Part shown: positions 20,312 to 31,139 of the stretch, piece by piece
Position numbering within the stretch: the stretch's first letter is position 1
How the letters are laid out: every line of letters begins with the position of its first letter
NCBI RefSeq assembly: GCF_038007285.1
Contig: NZ_JBBOWX010000001.1
Location: forward strand, 947,501 to 1,011,500
Direction of reading: 5' to 3'
Source of the DNA: Sporosarcina sp. FSL K6-3457
Lineage (GTDB): Bacteria > Bacillota > Bacilli > Bacillales_A > Planococcaceae
Length of the DNA stretch: 64,000 nucleotides
Made by a program: the position numbers and the translations under genes
The notes under the pieces: model-generated
Told to the model about the DNA's origin: nothing
The model's input: the letters and a program-made list of their open reading frames with translations, nothing else
Database searches by the model: none

Positions 20312-20389
20312 ATGACGTTGCTAAGTTTACGCGAAACGTTGCTAAGATCGGGGAGAACGTTGTTTACTTCGCGTAAAATGTTGTTTTAA
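20312..20389 (+). CDS. Putative micro-ORF of tandem heptapeptide units
   Basis: ATG 20312 opens a 25-codon frame that reads as three and a half 7-residue units: TLLSLRE, TLLRSGR, TLFTSRK, MLF. At DNA level this is a 21-nt repeat (ACGTTGCTAAG... type). A GTGAGG lies about 8 nt upstream. The predicted peptide would be a short cationic amphipathic helix. It lies between the crh terminator and a minus-strand tRNA terminator, so it would need its own promoter, and none is obvious. It could equally be a non-coding tandem repeat. Confidence 0.35.
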   Translation: MTLLSLRETLLRSGRTLFTSRKMLF

Positions 20390-20393
20390 CAAT

Positions 20394-20428
20394 AAAAACA
20401 CCCGCCATTGCATAAACAATGACGGGTA
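20394..20428 (-). terminator. Intrinsic terminator of tRNA-Arg
   Basis: On the minus strand, ACCCGTCATTG pairs with CAATGGCGGGT, followed by GTTTTTAT. It lies just after the tRNA gene. Confidence 0.85.
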
Positions 20429-20433
20429 AATTA

Positions 20434-20505
20434 TGCCCTCGACGGGAGTCGAACCCATATTTCAAGCTTCGGAGGCTTGCGTGCTATCCATTGCACCACG
20501 AGGAC
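20434..20505 (-). tRNA. tRNA-Arg (anticodon CCG)
   Basis: On the minus strand the acceptor arms GTCCTCG and CGAGGGC pair, with A as discriminator base. The D arm contains GCAATGGATAGC, the anticodon arm is CAAGC-CTCCGAA-GCTTG giving anticodon CCG, and the T arm is GGGTTCGACTCCC-like. CCA is not encoded. It reads the CGG codon. Confidence 0.95.
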
Positions 20506-20592
20506 GAGATATTCATGTCAACCTTGTAGCAGACAAGATTCATTATACTAATGTAGGCGTGCGAATGCAATAGTTATTTCGGAAGCGTTAAA

Positions 20593-20623
20593 TTTGACCT
20601 TTGTTGACCATACTATGTATGAT
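20593..20623 (+). promoter_or_regulatory. CtsR operator overlapping the clpP promoter
   Basis: TTTGACC-TTT-GTTGACC (20593-20609) is the reverse complement of the CtsR heptad repeat (GGTCAAANANGGTCAAA consensus) with one mismatch. It contains the -35 TTGACC (20594-20599), spaced 18 nt from a -10 TATGAT (20618-20623). CtsR would therefore block polymerase until heat or protein stress. Confidence 0.8.
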
Positions 20624-20693
20624 AAAATTACAGTTGAAGCGTAAGATGTTTCAACAGACTGAAAAAACTATCCACCTTGAAGGAGGAAATGGA

Positions 20694-21293
20694 ATGAATC
20701 TAATACCTACAGTAATTGAACAGACGAGTCGTGGAGAGCGGGCTTACGATATTTATTCCCGCCTATTGAAAGACAGAATTATCATGCTTGGTAGCGGAAT
20801 TGATGACAATGTGTCAAACTCAATCGTAGCACAGCTTCTTTTCCTAGCTGCTGAAGATCCAGAAAAAGATATTTCGATTTACATTAATAGTCCAGGTGGA
20901 AGTATCACAGCTGGAATGGCAATTTACGATACGATTCAGTACATCAAGCCTGATGTGCAAACAATTTGTATCGGAATGGCGGCTTCAATGGGGGCATTCC
21001 TTCTTGCCGCTGGTACGAAAGGCAAGCGTTATGCTCTTCCGAACGCAGAAGTGATGATTCACCAACCGCTTGGCGGCGCACAAGGCCAAGCGACAGAAAT
21101 TGAAATCGCAGCGAAGCGGATTCTATTCCTACGTGAGAAACTAAATGGTATTCTTGCAGAGCGTACGGGTCAGTCAATCGAAGTTATTGCAAAAGATACT
21201 GATCGCGATAACTTTATGACTGCAGAACGTGCAAAAGAATACGGTTTAATTGACCACATTCTTACACAGAGCGATATGAAAGAACTAAAATAA
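20694..21293 (+). CDS. clpP: ATP-dependent Clp protease proteolytic subunit
   Basis: ClpP is the serine peptidase barrel of ClpCP/ClpXP. With ATG 20694 (AAGGAGGAAATGGA upstream) it has 199 residues and the triad Ser98 (GMAASMGAF), His123 (MIHQP) and Asp172. The frame is open upstream to 20601, but that part overlaps the promoter and is not used. Control by CtsR is indicated by the operator at 20593. It stands alone between a tRNA and a terminator. Confidence 0.96.
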   Translation: MNLIPTVIEQTSRGERAYDIYSRLLKDRIIMLGSGIDDNVSNSIVAQLLFLAAEDPEKDISIYINSPGGSITAGMAIYDTIQYIKPDVQTICIGMAASMGAFLLAAGTKGKRYALPNAEVMIHQPLGGAQGQATEIEIAAKRILFLREKLNGILAERTGQSIEVIAKDTDRDNFMTAERAKEYGLIDHILTQSDMKELK

Positions 21294-21301
21294 TCATGTA
21301 G

Positions 21302-21330
21302 AAGCCGATCCGCCTATGGGTCGGCTTTTA
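21302..21330 (+). terminator. Intrinsic terminator after clpP
   Basis: AAGCCGA pairs with TCGGCTT around GTCCGCCTATGG-type loop sequence and is followed by TTTAT. Confidence 0.8.
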
Positions 21331-21494
21331 TCTGTATCCAGATAAAGCCTCCGGCGGATGTCACGGATTTTTAGGGGAGCTTAAGAAGGCAGTCTAAGTG
21401 CGCGACGTCCTGTCGCAACGACTGCATGACCTACCTCCTGTAGGCCCCAAGCTCGAAAAAAATCCGGACGCAATCACGCTATGGCGTGATTGAT
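21328..21494 (+). repeat. Structured dispersed repeat, copy R2 (long form)
   Basis: A short stem TTATCTG/CAGATAA (21328-21345) leads into CCTCCGGCGGATGTCAC. Then come GGATTTTT (pairs with AAAAATCC near the 3' side), hairpins GCGAC-GTCCT-GTCGC and CCTAC-CTCCT-GTAGG, and the closing AATCACGC/GCGTGATT unit. Compared with R1 the stems differ by compensating changes while the loops and CTCCGGCGGATGTCAC are kept. Confidence 0.85.
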
Positions 21495-21571
21495 TATAAA
21501 GCAGTATCCTATGCACACCATCCACTCTTCATCTATACTAAAGCTATCCTAAAATTCCAGAGGTGCTGATT

Positions 21572-21799
21572 ATGCATGTAACATTCTATACAAAACCGAA
21601 TTGTCATCTTTGTGATGAAGCGAAGTTGATGATGAAACTGGTGCAGGAAGATTTTCCGCTTACCTGGGACGAGGTTAATATTGAATTGGATGATGTGAGC
21701 CATGAGAAATATATGCTTATGATTCCCGTCATTGCAAAAGACGACAAAATATTATTGTATGGTTCAATCGGTTACGTAGATGTCATTGGTTTATTCTGA
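21572..21799 (+). CDS. Glutaredoxin-family protein
   Basis: A 75-residue thioredoxin-fold protein of the DUF836/glutaredoxin-like type, with the active-site CHLC (in KPNCHLCDEA) and a cis-proline region at MIPVIAKDD. ATG 21572 follows AGAGGTG. It is small enough to lack the last helix of classical glutaredoxins. It precedes the glycolytic regulon but has its own unit, since a promoter lies between it and cggR. Confidence 0.85.
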   Translation: MHVTFYTKPNCHLCDEAKLMMKLVQEDFPLTWDEVNIELDDVSHEKYMLMIPVIAKDDKILLYGSIGYVDVIGLF

Positions 21800-21815
21800 A
21801 AACTGATTTTTTTTG

Positions 21816-21844
21816 TTGAAAAGTAGAAGAAGATGGTATACAAT
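21816..21844 (+). promoter_or_regulatory. Sigma-A promoter of the cggR-gapA operon
   Basis: TTGAAA (21816-21821), a 17-nt spacer and TACAAT (21839-21844) form a near-consensus promoter about 90 nt upstream of cggR, directly before the CggR operator. Confidence 0.85.
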
Positions 21845-21872
21845 TGAGTTAGAAATATTTTTTTGTTCTATG

Positions 21873-21908
21873 TGGGACATTTTTCAGTTTGATGGGACGT
21901 TATATGTC
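21873..21908 (+). promoter_or_regulatory. CggR operator
   Basis: The arrangement TGGGAC-N6-CAGT-N4-TGGGAC-N6-TGTC matches the B. subtilis CggR target CGGGAC-N6-TGTC-N4-CGGGAC-N6-TGTC in spacing. The 3' half is well kept and the 5' TGTC is replaced by CAGT. Fructose-1,6-bisphosphate would relieve repression. Confidence 0.8.
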
Positions 21909-21932
21909 CTTGTTGACTGAAGGGAGGAACAA

Positions 21933-22970
21933 TTGGACTTTATGATGGAAGCGCAAAGGAAACTCGTACCTGAAATGGTGGAACTGATGCAGCAAAGATA
22001 TCGGATGTTGAAGCTTATTAAAATGTCTGGTCCAATCGGAAGACGTCCACTCGGTCAGATAGCTGGTCTTTCGGAACGAGAAACACGAACAATGATGGAT
22101 ATTCTTCGAGCACAGAATCTGATTCATGTGGCGAAAGAGGGAGCATCGATTACAACTGAAGGCAGTTCAGTCTTGCAAACGCTAGAATCCACTATGGAAG
22201 ACTGGTCGGGCCGCGCATCGATTGCCAAAGGGTTAACGGATTTTTTAGGTATTCGCTCTGTCAAAGTTGTTGCTGGAGATTGCGATATGGATGGTGACTC
22301 TACTGCTAAAAGTTTATTGGGCATGGAGGCAGCAAAGCAATTTAGCACTGAAATTGGGGATGGTAAGATTGTAGCCGTCACTGGTGGCAGTACAATTGCC
22401 TCGATACCTTCTCATATCGAAAAATTTAGCGACACGACTGATCAGTTGTTTATCGCCGCAAGAGGCGGTGTCGGTGACGATATCGGTTTACAAGCAAATG
22501 TGATCGCAGCTTCTTTTGCGGAGGCATGTGGGGGTACATATAGTACATTTTATTACCCAGAGTCGTTAAGCGAAGAAGCGCAAAAGGCGTTTCGCAATGA
22601 ACCATTTGTTGTGAAAATGCTTAGCCTTTATGAAACAGCGGATTGTGTTTTACATGGAATTGGCGATGCTCAGACCATGGCTGTCTTGCGCAATTCGCCA
22701 GAAGAAGAACAGCAGTTGCTTCAAAGAAGTGGAGCTATCGGTGAAGCATTCGGTTATTATTTCGATAAGGATGGCCATGTCGTTCATCGAATACGTACAG
22801 TTGGTATTCAGACAAGTCATTTAGAGCGAATTCCACTCATCATTTCGGTGGCAGGTGGTAGTAGTAAGGCGGAAGCAATCATGGCCTATATGGCAAGTGC
22901 ACCGAAACAAACCATTTTGGTAACTGATGAAGGTGCAGCAAATGAAATGCTGAAGTTAATCACCAAGTAA
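21933..22970 (+). CDS. cggR: Central glycolytic genes regulator CggR
   Basis: A SorC/DeoR-type repressor of 345 residues. The N-terminal winged helix is at about 20-85 (GRRPLGQIAGLSERETRTMMDIL), and the sugar-phosphate-binding effector domain includes VTGGSTIA and the GGVGDD and GIGDA segments. TTG 21933 follows AGGGAGG; ATG 21942 is an alternative. It controls its own operon with gapA and the downstream glycolytic genes through the operator at 21873. Confidence 0.95.
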   Translation: MDFMMEAQRKLVPEMVELMQQRYRMLKLIKMSGPIGRRPLGQIAGLSERETRTMMDILRAQNLIHVAKEGASITTEGSSVLQTLESTMEDWSGRASIAKGLTDFLGIRSVKVVAGDCDMDGDSTAKSLLGMEAAKQFSTEIGDGKIVAVTGGSTIASIPSHIEKFSDTTDQLFIAARGGVGDDIGLQANVIAASFAEACGGTYSTFYYPESLSEEAQKAFRNEPFVVKMLSLYETADCVLHGIGDAQTMAVLRNSPEEEQQLLQRSGAIGEAFGYYFDKDGHVVHRIRTVGIQTSHLERIPLIISVAGGSSKAEAIMAYMASAPKQTILVTDEGAANEMLKLITK

Positions 22971-23065
22971 CCACTTTTTGAGGGTTAAAGCTTCACTTAT
23001 TAGGGAATAGGTTAAAGTGGATTAATGTTTTAAAAAATATAAAAAACCATTCGGAGGGAATTATT

Positions 23066-24073
23066 ATGACTTTGAAACTTGCTATTAACGGATTTGGACG
23101 GATTGGACGTAAAGTATTCCGCGAAGCTTTGCAACAAGAGGAAATTGAAATCGTTGCAATCAACGATTTAACAGATGCAGCAATGCTTGCTCACCTTTTG
23201 AAATATGACTCAGTACACGGTGTTAACGCAGCAGAAATTAGTTCTGAAGGCAGTAACCTAGTTGTCAACGGTAAAAATATTAAAGTACTTGCTGAAAGAA
23301 ACCCTGCAGATCTTCCATGGGGAGAGCTTGGCATCGATGTTGTTATCGATTCAACAGGTGTATTCACAGACCGCGAAGGACTGAACAAGCACATTGAAGC
23401 GGGCGCGAAACGTGTTATCTTGTCAGCTCCAGCAAAAGGCGATATTCCAATGCTTGTTATGGGTGTTAACCATGAATCATACAACGCAGCAGAAGACAAA
23501 ATCGTATCGAATGCATCATGTACGACAAACTGTCTTGCACCAATCGTAAAAGTATTGAACGATAAGTTTGGTATCGAGCGTGGTTTGATGACAACTGTTC
23601 ACTCTTACACGAATGACCAAAAAATCTTAGACTTGCCACATAGCGACTACCGTCGTGCACGTGCAGCTGCTGAAAACATGATTCCAACAACTACTGGTGC
23701 TGCATCTGCAGTAACAAAAGTTATCCCAGCATTGGCAGGTAAATTGGATGGTATGGCAGTTCGCGTACCAACACCAAACGTTTCACTTGTTGACTTTGTT
23801 GCTGATCTTGCAAAAGACGTAACAGTAGAAGAAGTAAACGCAGCTCTTAAAGAAGCATCTGAAAACGAACTAGCTGGCGTTCTTGTTTACAATGAATTAC
23901 CACTTGTTTCAAGAGACTATAACGGCAACACAGCATCTTCAACAATCGATGGCTTGTCAACAATGGTTCTTGCAAATAACATGGTAAAAGTTATTTCTTG
24001 GTATGACAACGAATCAGGCTACTCTGCTCGTTGTATCGACCTTGCACTTTACATGCACAGCAAAGGACTATAA
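23066..24073 (+). CDS. gapA: Glyceraldehyde-3-phosphate dehydrogenase (glycolytic)
   Basis: An NAD-dependent enzyme of 335 residues. NGFGRIGR begins the Rossmann fold and the catalytic cysteine lies in SNASCTTNC at about 152. ATG 23066 follows CGGAGG. Strong codon bias fits high expression. It lies directly after cggR; a terminator-like hairpin follows at 24074. Confidence 0.97.
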   Translation: MTLKLAINGFGRIGRKVFREALQQEEIEIVAINDLTDAAMLAHLLKYDSVHGVNAAEISSEGSNLVVNGKNIKVLAERNPADLPWGELGIDVVIDSTGVFTDREGLNKHIEAGAKRVILSAPAKGDIPMLVMGVNHESYNAAEDKIVSNASCTTNCLAPIVKVLNDKFGIERGLMTTVHSYTNDQKILDLPHSDYRRARAAAENMIPTTTGAASAVTKVIPALAGKLDGMAVRVPTPNVSLVDFVADLAKDVTVEEVNAALKEASENELAGVLVYNELPLVSRDYNGNTASSTIDGLSTMVLANNMVKVISWYDNESGYSARCIDLALYMHSKGL

Positions 24074-24104
24074 TTATCAACGGGCACTTTCGCTGATAAA
24101 TCTT
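24074..24104 (+). terminator. Terminator-like hairpin after gapA
   Basis: TTATCAACG (24074-24082) pairs with CGCTGATAA (24091-24099) around GGCACTTT, followed by ATCTTT. A near copy of the whole hairpin occurs on the far side of repeat R3 at 24201-24239. Confidence 0.6.
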
Positions 24105-24108
24105 TAAA

Positions 24109-24239
24109 TCAATTTCGCCTTGGCGTAATTGCGTCCAGATTTTGAATTGAGCAGGGCTCAATTAACTCCTTACAAAATTTGTGACATCCGCCGGAGGCTT
24201 GCTATATTTATCAGCGGCACTTTCGCTGATAAATATAGC
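24109..24239 (-). repeat. Structured dispersed repeat, copy R3 (inverted, medium form)
   Basis: Read on the minus strand: a perfect 16-bp stem GCTATATTTATCAGCG/CGCTGATAAATATAGC (24201-24239), then GCCTCCGGCGGATGTCAC. Next come AAATTTTG/CAAAATCT pairing, a short hairpin (TTGAGC/GCTCAA), and GGACGCAATTACGCC-AA-GGCGAAATT. It lacks the two TCCT-loop hairpins of R1 and R2. It is the only clear copy oriented against its flanking genes. Confidence 0.8.
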
Positions 24240-24258
24240 CAATAAAATAGATACCGCT

Positions 24259-24313
24259 TATAATAAAGTTGGGTAATGAGGAGCGGGGGATTACCCCGTT
24301 CCTCCTTTTTTTG
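24259..24313 (+). terminator. TATAAT box followed by an intrinsic terminator before pgk
   Basis: GAGGAGCGGGG (24278-24288) pairs with CCCCGTTCCTC and a T7 run follows. TATAAT at 24259-24264 lies 13 nt before it, with no good -35. The pgk ribosome-binding site comes 15 nt after the T-run, so this could attenuate or insulate pgk expression. Confidence 0.8.
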
Positions 24314-24344
24314 AGGTAAATAAACTTGGAGGTGGGCATATTTC

Positions 24345-25529
24345 ATGAAGTCAAAAAAGACGATGAAGGATTTGCAGCTTGAAGGACAACGCGTATTTTG
24401 CCGTGTGGATTTCAATGTGCCGATGGAAAATGGGCAAGTAACAGATGATACACGAATTCGGGCTGCACTCCCAACAATTGAATACATGGTAGAGCAGGGA
24501 GCAAAAGTTATTCTTGCCAGTCACCTCGGTCGCCCAAACGGTGAAGTGAACGAGGATATGCGATTGACAGCTGCCGGCGAAAAGTTGGCTGAGCTGATTG
24601 GAAAACCGGTTGTGAAACTTGATTCTTCGATTGGAGAAGAAGTAGAACAAGCGATTGCTGCAATGAACAATGGCGATATCGTCCTTCTTGAAAATGTACG
24701 ATTCCATGCGGGTGAAGAAAAGAACGATGCTGATTTAGCAAAAAGCTTTGCAAACCTTGCAGATGTATTTGTCAATGACGCATTCGGTGCTGCACACCGT
24801 GCGCACGCATCTACTGCGGGTATCGCGGACTATATCCCGGCTGTATCAGGCTTGTTAATTGAAAAAGAATTAGATGTACTTGGGAAAGCGTTGTCTACGC
24901 CAGAGCGCCCATTCACGGCGATCATTGGTGGGGCAAAAGTAAAAGACAAAATCGGTGTTATCAATCACTTGCTCGACAAAGTGGATAACTTGATTATTGG
25001 TGGCGGCTTGGCTTATACATTTTTGAAAGCGCAAGGCTATGAAATCGGCAAGTCTTTACTTGAGGAAGATAAAATTGATTTAGCAAAATCATTTATTCAA
25101 AAGGCAAAAGATAACGGTGTTAACTTGTACCTTCCAATAGATGTAACGATTGCAGACGATTTTTCGAAAGATGCGAATACGAAAGTCGTGAAAAATGACG
25201 CGATTCCTGCTGATTGGGAAGGTCTTGATATTGGGACTGAAACAGCTGAATTGTATGCAAAAGTAATTGAAGAATCAAAATTGATTATTTGGAATGGTCC
25301 AATGGGTGTGTTTGAACTGGAGCCGTTTGCAGGTGGAACGAAGCGTGTTGCACAAGCAATGGCAGTCACAGCAGGCTATACAGTCATTGGCGGCGGCGAT
25401 TCAGCTGCGGCTGTTGAAAAGTTTGGTGTAGGCGATAAAATGGATCATATTTCGACTGGTGGAGGTGCTTCTCTTGAATTTATGGAGGGCAAAGATTTAC
25501 CAGGTGTTTCTGCACTAAACGATAACTGA
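24345..25529 (+). CDS. pgk: Phosphoglycerate kinase
   Basis: A 394-residue glycolytic kinase converting 1,3-bisphosphoglycerate and ADP to 3-phosphoglycerate and ATP. Signatures include [37 protein letters not shown] and the nucleotide-binding [16 protein letters not shown] 24345 follows GGAGGTGG. It is followed 15 nt later by tpiA. Confidence 0.97.
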   Translation: MKSKKTMKDLQLEGQRVFCRVDFNVPMENGQVTDDTRIRAALPTIEYMVEQGAKVILASHLGRPNGEVNEDMRLTAAGEKLAELIGKPVVKLDSSIGEEVEQAIAAMNNGDIVLLENVRFHAGEEKNDADLAKSFANLADVFVNDAFGAAHRAHASTAGIADYIPAVSGLLIEKELDVLGKALSTPERPFTAIIGGAKVKDKIGVINHLLDKVDNLIIGGGLAYTFLKAQGYEIGKSLLEEDKIDLAKSFIQKAKDNGVNLYLPIDVTIADDFSKDANTKVVKNDAIPADWEGLDIGTETAELYAKVIEESKLIIWNGPMGVFELEPFAGGTKRVAQAMAVTAGYTVIGGGDSAAAVEKFGVGDKMDHISTGGGASLEFMEGKDLPGVSALNDN

Positions 25530-25544
25530 AGAGGGGGAATCGAT

Positions 25545-26303
25545 TTGCGTAAACGAATTATTGCAGGTAACTGGAAAATGTACAAGACTGTTGAAGAGGC
25601 GAAAAGCTTTGTTGAGGAAGTAAAAGGCAAGGTTCCGGTTTCAGATAACGTGGAAGCTGTTATTTGTCCGCCATCTTTATACCTTTCAGAGCTAGCACAG
25701 CTAACAGAAGGTTCAGCTTTAGGCATTGGTGCACAAACGATGCACGATGTAAAAGAAGGCGCATTTACAGGGGAAATTAGCCCAGCGATGCTAGTTAGTA
25801 TTGGTGTTGGTTATGTCGTTCTAGGTCACTCAGAGCGTCGTCAATATTTCAATGAAACAGATGAGTCTGTTAACAGCAAAGTACATGCAGCATTCGAATA
25901 CAACCTAACACCACTTGTTTGTGTAGGTGAAACACTTGAACAGCGCGAAGCAGGCCAAACTGTTGAGCTAGTAGCAGCACAAGTGACAAAAGCATTTAAA
26001 GGCATCAGTGCAGAACAAGCGACACAAGCAGTCATTGCATATGAGCCAATTTGGGCAATTGGTACAGGAAAAACAGCTACTGCACAAGATGCGAATGAAG
26101 TATGTGGCGCAATCCGTGCAACAGTTGGCGAACTATACAGTGAAACAGTGGCAGCGAGCATCCGCATTCAGTACGGCGGTAGCGTGAAGCCAGATAATAT
26201 CGAAGAGCTTCTTTCGATGGAACATATCGACGGTGCACTTGTCGGCGGTGCAAGTCTTGAACCAGCATCATTCTTGAAATTAGTAGAGGCTGGCGCACAA
26301 TGA
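25545..26303 (+). CDS. tpiA: Triosephosphate isomerase
   Basis: The 252-residue TIM barrel begins [14 protein letters not shown], with the substrate lysine in NWKM, the electrophilic histidine in LGHSERR, and the catalytic glutamate in [11 protein letters not shown]. The start is TTG 25545 after GAGGGGGA. Its stop overlaps the gpmI start by 4 nt. Confidence 0.97.
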   Translation: MRKRIIAGNWKMYKTVEEAKSFVEEVKGKVPVSDNVEAVICPPSLYLSELAQLTEGSALGIGAQTMHDVKEGAFTGEISPAMLVSIGVGYVVLGHSERRQYFNETDESVNSKVHAAFEYNLTPLVCVGETLEQREAGQTVELVAAQVTKAFKGISAEQATQAVIAYEPIWAIGTGKTATAQDANEVCGAIRATVGELYSETVAASIRIQYGGSVKPDNIEELLSMEHIDGALVGGASLEPASFLKLVEAGAQ

Positions 26304-27826
26304 GTAAAAGTCCAGTCGCATTAATCATCCTAGATGGCTTTGGTCTTCGGGATGAAAAACTTGGTAATGCAGTTGCGCAGTCGAATAAGCCGAATTACGA
26401 CCGTCTTTGGAATAACTTCCCGCACTCTACGTTAACAGCTTGTGGCGAAGCGGTAGGGCTTCCAGATGGTCAGATGGGGAACTCGGAAGTGGGGCATCTC
26501 AATATTGGAGCCGGTCGTATTGTCTACCAAAGCTTAACGCGTGTCAATAAATCCATTAGAGATGGAGAGTTCTTTGACAATGAAGCATTGCTAGGGGCGA
26601 TTGCCCATGCGAAAAAGAATGACTCCGCACTTCATCTAATGGGGTTGCTGTCTGACGGTGGCGTACATAGCCATTATGAGCATTTGTTTGCTTTGTTGCG
26701 TCTAGCTAAACAAAATGGACTGGATAAAGTGTTCGTCCATGCGTTTTTAGATGGTCGCGATGTAGGACCGCAAACGTCTTTGGAGTATGTAGAGAAAACA
26801 GAGGCTGTCATGCAGGAACTAGGTGTTGGTCAATTTGCTAGCATTTCAGGCCGTTATTATGCAATGGACCGTGATAAGCGTTGGGAACGTGTGGAAAAAG
26901 CCTATCATGCCATTGTGGATGGGACAGCTTTAACTGCCGCAACACCAGCAGCGGGGATTACAGCATCGTATGAGCAAGGTTTGCATGATGAGTTTGTCTT
27001 GCCTTTCGTCATTGAAGAGCAGGGCAAGTCAGTGGCAACTGTTGAGGATGGAGATGCAGTTGTATTCTTTAACTTCCGTCCGGATCGCGCGATTCAGCTA
27101 TCACGTACATTTACGGATGCTACATTTGACGGTTTTGATACAGGTACTAATAAGTTTACAGATTTGAAGTTTGTCACATTCACACATTATAGTGATGAAG
27201 TTGTTGCAGATGTTGTTTTCAACAGTCAAAACTTAGAGAACACACTTGGTGAAGTGATTGCTCATAATGGATTGACGCAGCTGCGTATCGCAGAAACAGA
27301 GAAATATCCACACGTCACTTTCTTCATGAGTGGTGGCAGAGAAGAGAAGTTCGCAGGTGAAGAGCGAATTTTAATCGCTTCGCCGAAAGTCGCAACCTAT
27401 GACTTGAAGCCGGAAATGAGTGCATTTGAAGTAACAGAAGCACTGATTGAAGGCATTGAAGCCGATCGTTTTGATGCGATTATCTTGAATTTTGCGAATC
27501 CGGATATGGTCGGACATAGCGGAATGCTTGAGCCAACGATTAAAGCGATTGAAACGGTCGATACTTGCTTAGGTAAAATCATTGATGCATTGCATGCAAA
27601 AGGTGGTTCGGCAATTGTCACGGCTGATCACGGCAATGCGGATGAAGTGACAACTCTGGACGGAGGGCCGATGACTGCACATACAACAAATCCTGTGCCA
27701 GTTATCGTGACAAAGTCGGATATCGTGCTACGTGAAGGCGGTATACTCGCAGACCTAGCACCAACAATGTTAAAATTATTAGAGCTTGAACAACCGGCAG
27801 AAATGACCGGCACACCATTATTTTAA
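26300..27826 (+). CDS. gpmI: Phosphoglycerate mutase, cofactor-independent
   Basis: A 508-residue manganese-dependent mutase of the alkaline-phosphatase superfamily. LIILDGFG at the N terminus holds the first metal aspartate, [17 protein letters not shown] holds the phospho-serine, and TADHGNADE and HTTNPVPVI complete the metal sites. ATG 26300 overlaps the tpiA stop (ATGA). Confidence 0.97.
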   Translation: MSKSPVALIILDGFGLRDEKLGNAVAQSNKPNYDRLWNNFPHSTLTACGEAVGLPDGQMGNSEVGHLNIGAGRIVYQSLTRVNKSIRDGEFFDNEALLGAIAHAKKNDSALHLMGLLSDGGVHSHYEHLFALLRLAKQNGLDKVFVHAFLDGRDVGPQTSLEYVEKTEAVMQELGVGQFASISGRYYAMDRDKRWERVEKAYHAIVDGTALTAATPAAGITASYEQGLHDEFVLPFVIEEQGKSVATVEDGDAVVFFNFRPDRAIQLSRTFTDATFDGFDTGTNKFTDLKFVTFTHYSDEVVADVVFNSQNLENTLGEVIAHNGLTQLRIAETEKYPHVTFFMSGGREEKFAGEERILIASPKVATYDLKPEMSAFEVTEALIEGIEADRFDAIILNFANPDMVGHSGMLEPTIKAIETVDTCLGKIIDALHAKGGSAIVTADHGNADEVTTLDGGPMTAHTTNPVPVIVTKSDIVLREGGILADLAPTMLKLLELEQPAEMTGTPLF

Positions 27827-29137
<1,311 letters not shown>

Positions 29138-29147
29138 TTGCGATGAA

Positions 29148-29196
29148 AATCCCACTTGGGGAGTCTACTGCAGGAGACTCTCTGGTGGGGTTTTTT
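29148..29196 (+). terminator. Intrinsic terminator of the glycolytic operon
   Basis: CCCAC...GAGTCT pairs with AGACTC...GTGGG and a T6 run follows. Confidence 0.9.
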
Positions 29197-29227
29197 ATAG
29201 GAAAGAAATACTACCGCATAGAGTCAC

Positions 29228-29825
29228 GTCTGTTGATTAACCAAAGAATAACTGAATCAAACACTAGGTGCTCTGTGTAAAGTAGTTTTTGTTTCGCTTT
29301 GGATTGAACGATTTCTATACAATAGCCGTAATGTTTTTATGCATATTTTCGGTAATCGTATGGTGGTCGTTCATCTGTCACTCACTAAAAACACTTGTAC
29401 GCGAAGTGCTAATGCTTTTGAGAACGAGGGAACAGAGGGTTTCTTAACTAGAGAAGGCCGCCAAAGTTTTCAGCATGGTCTTTTCTATTATTATTTTAAA
29501 AAGTATAACTTTCTTATAGAATTTGCTGAAAAGTAAGAAAGGAACACCTTGTACAACGTGCCAAAGTGCTCGAAATTGCATCTTCGGGCACTTATAGTCT
29601 CTATAGAAAGTTGTCTATTCTTTTCTTTCCAAGCAACTGTATTTTTCACTTAAGCATTGCAGGTACGCGATAGGTCACTATTCATAACAAGATGACCGAA
29701 AAAGTATGTCTAGAAATGAACTTCAATTCCTCCTTGGTAATTATGTCCTGAATAGTTCGCCGAAAAGCGAACCGAAAATGATCTAGTGAAAAGGTGGCTT
29801 TCAAGCCTCTGCTTACCTGCCGTTC
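29228..29825 (-). mobile_element. Decayed IS-like relic, homologous (inverted) to the element at 63309
   Basis: The left end carries CACGTCTGTTGATTAACCA, the terminal inverted repeat of the intact-looking element at 63309-63927. From there to about 29825 the reverse complement follows that element with many substitutions and indels; the other terminal repeat is lost. No intact reading frame remains, but short stretches such as GLKATFSLDHFRFAF are recognisably shared. It fills most of the 29137-29923 gap. Confidence 0.7.
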
Positions 29826-29922
29826 ATTCATAAAAACGAATTGTAGAACAAAAGGTTGTGTCGGTAGCTTATTTTTGGTAAAATAAAGATTGTTGTGAGT
29901 TTTAATCAGGAGGTGGAACAAT

Positions 29923-30150
29923 ATGCATGAAGTATTGATGGTACTACTGGTAATCGTTGCGCTAGCTATGATCGTTGTTGTATTATTACAATCTGGAAAA
30001 AGTGCGGGTCTTTCAGGAGCCATCTCTGGTGGAGCTGAACAACTTTTCGGTAAACAAAAAGCACGTGGTCTTGATCTTGTTCTTCAACGGGTGACCTTGG
30101 CATTAGCTATTTTACTTTTTGTCTTGGCAATTCTAATTATGAAATTCTAA
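29923..30150 (+). CDS. secG: Preprotein translocase subunit SecG
   Basis: A 75-residue membrane protein with two TM helices ([16 protein letters not shown] and [15 protein letters not shown]) separated by the glycine-rich loop [19 protein letters not shown], which is diagnostic for SecG. CAGGAGGTGG precedes ATG 29923. It stands before est-rnr-smpB-ssrA as in Bacillus. Confidence 0.95.
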   Translation: MHEVLMVLLVIVALAMIVVVLLQSGKSAGLSGAISGGAEQLFGKQKARGLDLVLQRVTLALAILLFVLAILIMKF

Positions 30151-30167
30151 GTGAATATATTTTATAA

Positions 30168-30200
30168 ACGCCTGACCTTCCGACTGGTCGGGCGTTTTTT
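30168..30200 (+). terminator. Intrinsic terminator after secG
   Basis: CGCCTGACC pairs with GGTCGGGCG, followed by a T6 run that merges with the R4 hairpin. Confidence 0.85.
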
Positions 30201-30329
30201 ATCTAAGTCCAGCAGAAAAGCCCTGCTGAACTTAGATAAAGCCTCCGGCGGATGTCACGGATTTTTAGGGGAACTTTTCGAGCGAGCTCGAAAAAAATCC
30301 GGACGCAATTATGCCAAGGCATAATTGAT
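30198..30329 (+). repeat. Structured dispersed repeat, copy R4 (short form)
   Basis: An 18-bp stem with one mismatch (30198-30240) leads into GCCTCCGGCGGATGTCAC. Then come GGATTTTT/AAAAATCC enclosing CGAGCGAGCTCG-type pairing, and GGACGCAATTATGCC-AA-GGCATAATT. The two TCCT-loop hairpins of R1/R2 are missing. The 3' hairpin has a compensating C-G to T-A change relative to R1. Confidence 0.85.
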
Positions 30330-30345
30330 AGAAAGGAACTTTAAT

Positions 30346-31092
30346 ATGCGAATCTCTCAACCTAAACCATTTTTTATAGAAACGGGGAAGCGTGCGGTTT
30401 TGCTACTACATGGATTCACGGGTACTTCAGCAGACGTGCGGATGCTTGGACGCTTTCTTGAAAAGAAAGGCTATACGTCACTTGCTCCTCATTACAAAGG
30501 GCATGGTGTGCCGCCAGAGGAATTGATACAAACGGGTCCTGCAGAGTGGTGGCAAGATGTCTTAACAGGGTATAATCAGTTAAAGGAAGCCGGCTACGAT
30601 GAAATTGCAGTGGCAGGTTTATCATTAGGTGGCGTATTTTCATTGAAATTAGGGTATAACATGCCTGTAAAGGGAATTGTCACAATGTGTGCACCGATGT
30701 CGATGAAAACGACGGATATTATGTACGAGGGTGTCCTATCATATGCACGGGAATATAAGAAATATGAAGGAAAAGATGAGCAACAAATCGAAAAGGATAT
30801 GGAAGTATTGCAGCAACAATCGATGCCATCCCTCGCAGATCTACGTGCGCTCATTTACGATGTACGTGAACATGTTGATCACATCTATGCGCCGCTGTTC
30901 GTTACGCAAGGGTCACTCGATAAGGTCATCGATCCAAACTCGGCCAATGTTATTTACGATAACGCGGAATCCGACGACAAACAGCTAAAATGGTACGAAC
31001 AATCAGGCCATGTCATTACACTAGGACCAGAAAAAGTACAGCTGCATGAAGATATTTTTGCATTTTTGGAATCATTGGACTGGAACGTGTGA
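30346..31092 (+). CDS. est: Carboxylesterase (Est30/YvaK family alpha/beta hydrolase)
   Basis: The 248-residue serine hydrolase has the oxyanion motif HGFTGT near the N terminus, the nucleophile elbow GLSLGG at about 92-97, and candidate acid and base at GSLDKVIDP and SGHVITLG. Length and order (secG-est-rnr-smpB) match B. subtilis yvaK. ATG 30346 follows GAAAGGAAC. It is cytoplasmic and acts on short-chain esters in relatives. Confidence 0.92.
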   Translation: MRISQPKPFFIETGKRAVLLLHGFTGTSADVRMLGRFLEKKGYTSLAPHYKGHGVPPEELIQTGPAEWWQDVLTGYNQLKEAGYDEIAVAGLSLGGVFSLKLGYNMPVKGIVTMCAPMSMKTTDIMYEGVLSYAREYKKYEGKDEQQIEKDMEVLQQQSMPSLADLRALIYDVREHVDHIYAPLFVTQGSLDKVIDPNSANVIYDNAESDDKQLKWYEQSGHVITLGPEKVQLHEDIFAFLESLDWNV

Positions 31093-31139
31093 ACAATGAG
31101 ACAAATGCTAATGCTAGGTAAATAAAGGAGTGATGTAAT

